DNA of 64,000 bases from Certhia americana. Lineage: Eukaryota; Chordata; Aves; Passeriformes; Certhiidae. The DNA lies in the NCBI GenBank assembly GCA_018697195.1, contig CM031870.1, positions 2,903,103-2,967,102 of the forward strand, in the 5' to 3' direction. The notes below the pieces were generated by a model that saw only the letters and a list, made by a program, of their open reading frames with translations, did not search any database and was not told the DNA's origin. The translations under genes and the position numbers were made by a program. This document shows positions 62,054 through 64,000 of the stretch, one piece after another (within the stretch, counting starts at the first letter, position 1; each line of letters opens with the position of its first letter).

Positions 62054-62754
62054 TGTTACGGGTTGCAGTGCAAAATGTAACCCAAACTCTGTATTCTCTC
62101 ACCATCTGATGAAACTGGGGTGTGTGTGGGGGTGCTGTAATTGTCTGTCAATGGCCAACTGTCAAAAATCCTGCTGGGGCAGTTTTCTTATCTCTCCAAC
62201 ATCCCAGCCTCCCTCCAGGGAGAGATCTTCTGCTAATGGGCCATTGAGTGTCACTGATAGAATTCCATCATCACACTGGGAAATGCTCCAGCCAGGGGGA
62301 GCAGCCAAGCATTCCCACCTGGATAAAAATCTGGGAGTTGGGACACCAAGGCAGCCTTTTCCACTGGATTCTCAGAGGAAGATCAGGCCCATCTCTCACC
62401 ACTGGACCTTCAGCAAAAGAACTCCACTTTTCTCCAGGAGCATCACTTCAACAGAGCCACATCTGCCACTGGGCCTGCACTGAAATGGCACAGCCACCAA
62501 CACCAACACCCACAGGGGGTCAGGTTGGATCCTGACTCTGTCACTGGGTTTGTTTGTTTGTCTTACTGCAAGTGTTTTTGTTTTATTGTTTATTTTAGTT
62601 CCTATAACAGAGAACTGTTTTTCCTATTCCCTATCTTGCCTGAGAGCCCCTTAATTTCAAAGTTGTAATAATTTGGAGGGAGGTGGCTTAAATTTTCCAT
62701 TCCAAGGGAGGCTCCTGCCTTCCTCAGCACACACCTGTTGTTCAAACCATGACA
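62054..62754 (+). mobile_element. Solo LTR of an avian endogenous retrovirus (ERVL-like)
   Basis: A 701-base element that begins TGTTACGGG and ends CATGACA, with the retroviral TG...CA termini, and is flanked by perfect GTTGG duplications inside a CR1. In plus orientation a TATA-like GATAAAAAT lies at 62322-62330, a GT/T-rich stretch follows near 62548-62600, and a degraded AATAAA-type signal (ataaca) lies about 62604-62609, ahead of an AGAGCCCCTTAATTTCAAAG segment that I recall from common bird ERVL LTRs. That order supports plus orientation, antisense to SDK1. No internal retroviral genes are present, so it is a solo LTR from recombination between two LTRs. The 147-codon frame inside it is not a gene. 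Confidence 0.85.
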
Positions 62755-62955
62755 GTTGGAAAGAACCTTAAGGTTCTTCCACCTTCCACTATCCCAGGTT
62801 GCTCCCAGCCCCATCCAACCTGGCCTTGGACCGTTCCAGGGATGGGGCAGCCACAGCTTCTCTGGGCACCCTGTGCCAGGGCCTCCCCACCCTCACAGGT
62901 AAGAGCTTCCTCCTAAATTCCTATGTGATCTGAATCTCTCCTCTTTTAGATTAAG
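62755..62955 (-). mobile_element. CR1 LINE, right part of interrupted copy
   Basis: Continues the CR1 split by the LTR: gttggaaagaaccttaaggt, then ccaggttgctcccagcccca, tccaacctggccttggaccg, ccacagcttctctgggcacc and ctccccaccctcacaggtaa. Compared with the usual CR1 3' end a short segment near the beginning (the TGCCATGGGCAGGGACACC part) is missing, a small deletion. The 5' end is near 62955. Confidence 0.9.
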
Positions 62956-64000
62956 AGTTCCATAGTTTATCTGCTCTTCACAATGAAGGGAGGGGCTTTC
63001 ATGTTTCAGATATTTGGGGCATGTGTCCAGGCCACTACCTGGGCCCCATTCACATATTCTTAAAAAAACACTCAACCAATGCCTTGCAAGTCCATTTTTG
63101 CAAGTGGTGGATAAGCAAAGTGTGGGTCAAAGCTCTCTGCAGAAAATCCATTCTAACAACTGATATTATAACTTGCCACGTATAAGCATAACTTGAACTT
63201 TAAAAGAAATTAAAAAAACCCTGCCAAATTTAACAGCCTGTCCTCAGCTCCCAGATACTGCAGGCTGGGCACAGTTCATGAAGGCTTAAAGGAGAACAAT
63301 TCTACAGAGAGGATAACACTGAAATAAACAGGCATTCTTGGTTTCCCTTGTTGAACTTAACTCTTCAAACCCAGATGCACTCCCTGAGCAGCATTTTAAG
63401 CTCAAGGTCAATTCTTGCTGCATTCTATTTTTATATATTTATACACACACACACATCTGAGAAACATGTTTGGGGATCCAGATTGCTACCTTGCTCCCAA
63501 AGGTCTGCTATTTCCAAGTCTTTACATAAAGAGAACAGATCAGAAAAACAAGAAGATACCCCACAGCCTTCTTCCAGCAGCTAACTCAACCAAACATATG
63601 GAATGACTTGTCAAAATAATATTTTGAGAAATAGGTTATCAGGGGCCTCAGGTCCACTCCATATGGTCTAAAGTTCTCCATCCCTCTGACCATATCATGC
63701 TGCTTCTCCACTGTCTTCTATAAAGGGAGACAATCCTTAATAAAAATAGAGTTGTTCAGGTCATGGACATGCAGAACCAAATAAAATTTCATTTATAATA
63801 TTTAGAGTACTATAAAATAAAAAAAAAAAAAAAAGGGACAAAGCCATGCACACAGCAGAGCTCTGAACCCAAGGAATTATTTTTCTAACAAAAGAAAGAA
63901 TCTTGTTTCCCCTTTCTAGCACAGATTTTTTTTCTAAATAAAGTGCAGCTTCCCCTTTGCAGTCTTTGTGATTACCAATCTTCAGTTATTTTGTAATATA

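Larger units (their letters stand above)
52606..64000 (-). other. SDK1: SDK1 intron upstream of Ig3 (partial), repeat-rich
   Basis: At least 11.4 kb of intron between the Ig3 exon and the next exon upstream, which is outside the window. I looked for the Ig2 second cysteine motif (D-x-G-x-Y-x-C) on the minus strand and found none. It contains most of the window's mobile DNA: a Ty3/gypsy integrase-like relic, a 65-bp-period duplication, poly-A/AG and poly-C tracts, CR1 copies and a solo LTR. The stretch 52.9-54.0 kb is AT-rich and featureless; 54.0-56.2 kb is mixed and unremarkable; 58.0-59.5 kb is AT-rich with a poly-A run at 58815-58831; 61.0-62.0 kb and 63.0-64.0 kb show nothing beyond a short CA repeat near 63443 and a poly-A run at 63819-63834. 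Confidence 0.82.

Noticed and set aside
62040..62483. 147-codon plus-strand open frame
   Set aside because: It crosses the CR1/LTR junction and lies within the noncoding LTR.
52606..64000. Search for Ig1 or Ig2 exons upstream of Ig3
   Set aside because: No minus-strand reading with Ig cysteine and Trp motifs and splice sites was found; those exons must lie outside the window.

Overview
The window is a piece of a bird genome, most likely a neoavian and plausibly a songbird. The signs are several 3'-truncated CR1 LINE copies, a solo LTR of the common avian ERVL type, AT-rich introns a few kb long, and no mammalian Alu or L1. Everything convincingly coding belongs to one gene on the minus strand, sidekick cell adhesion molecule 1 (SDK1), a neuronal immunoglobulin-superfamily adhesion protein. 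The protein reads closer to vertebrate SDK1 than to SDK2, most clearly in the third fibronectin type III (FN3) domain.

Fourteen internal SDK1 exons can be placed to the base with GT-AG junctions, and reading frame is kept across every junction. In transcript order (high to low coordinate) they encode Ig3 (52605-52494 and 51511-51321), Ig4 (42879-42796 and 37663-37469), Ig5 (36282-36166 and 35914-35747), Ig6 (33727-33625 and 32532-32356), FN3-1 (24387-24251 and 17595-17448), FN3-2 (16607-16467 and 13001-12820) and FN3-3 (5328-5213 and 2206-2014). Each domain is split over exactly two exons. Together they hold 2064 coding bases and 687 whole codons, about a third of a full-length sidekick. The signal peptide, Ig1-2, FN3-4 to FN3-13, the membrane helix and the PDZ-binding tail lie outside the window.

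By region: 1-2013 is the intron after FN3-3; 2-24 kb holds the FN3 exons; 24.4-32.4 kb is a large intron with an unexplained long open frame at about 30.0-30.9 kb; 32.3-42.9 kb is the dense Ig4-Ig6 exon cluster; 42.9-51.3 kb is a large intron with AT-rich, possibly conserved noncoding stretches; 51.3-52.6 kb is Ig3; 52.6-64 kb is intron only and is the most repeat-rich part. That last part holds a decayed Ty3/gypsy integrase-like relic, a 65-bp-period duplication, a 23-base poly-C tract, a CR1 copy, and a second CR1 split by a solo LTR with a perfect 5-bp target duplication.

I saw no RNA genes, CRISPR arrays or promoters. The best candidate for something undescribed is the minus-strand open frame of 277 codons at 30038-30871. 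Its internal splice acceptor is phase-compatible with the Ig6 exon, and an AATAAA follows its stop codon, so it could be an alternative last exon giving a short, Ig-only SDK1.
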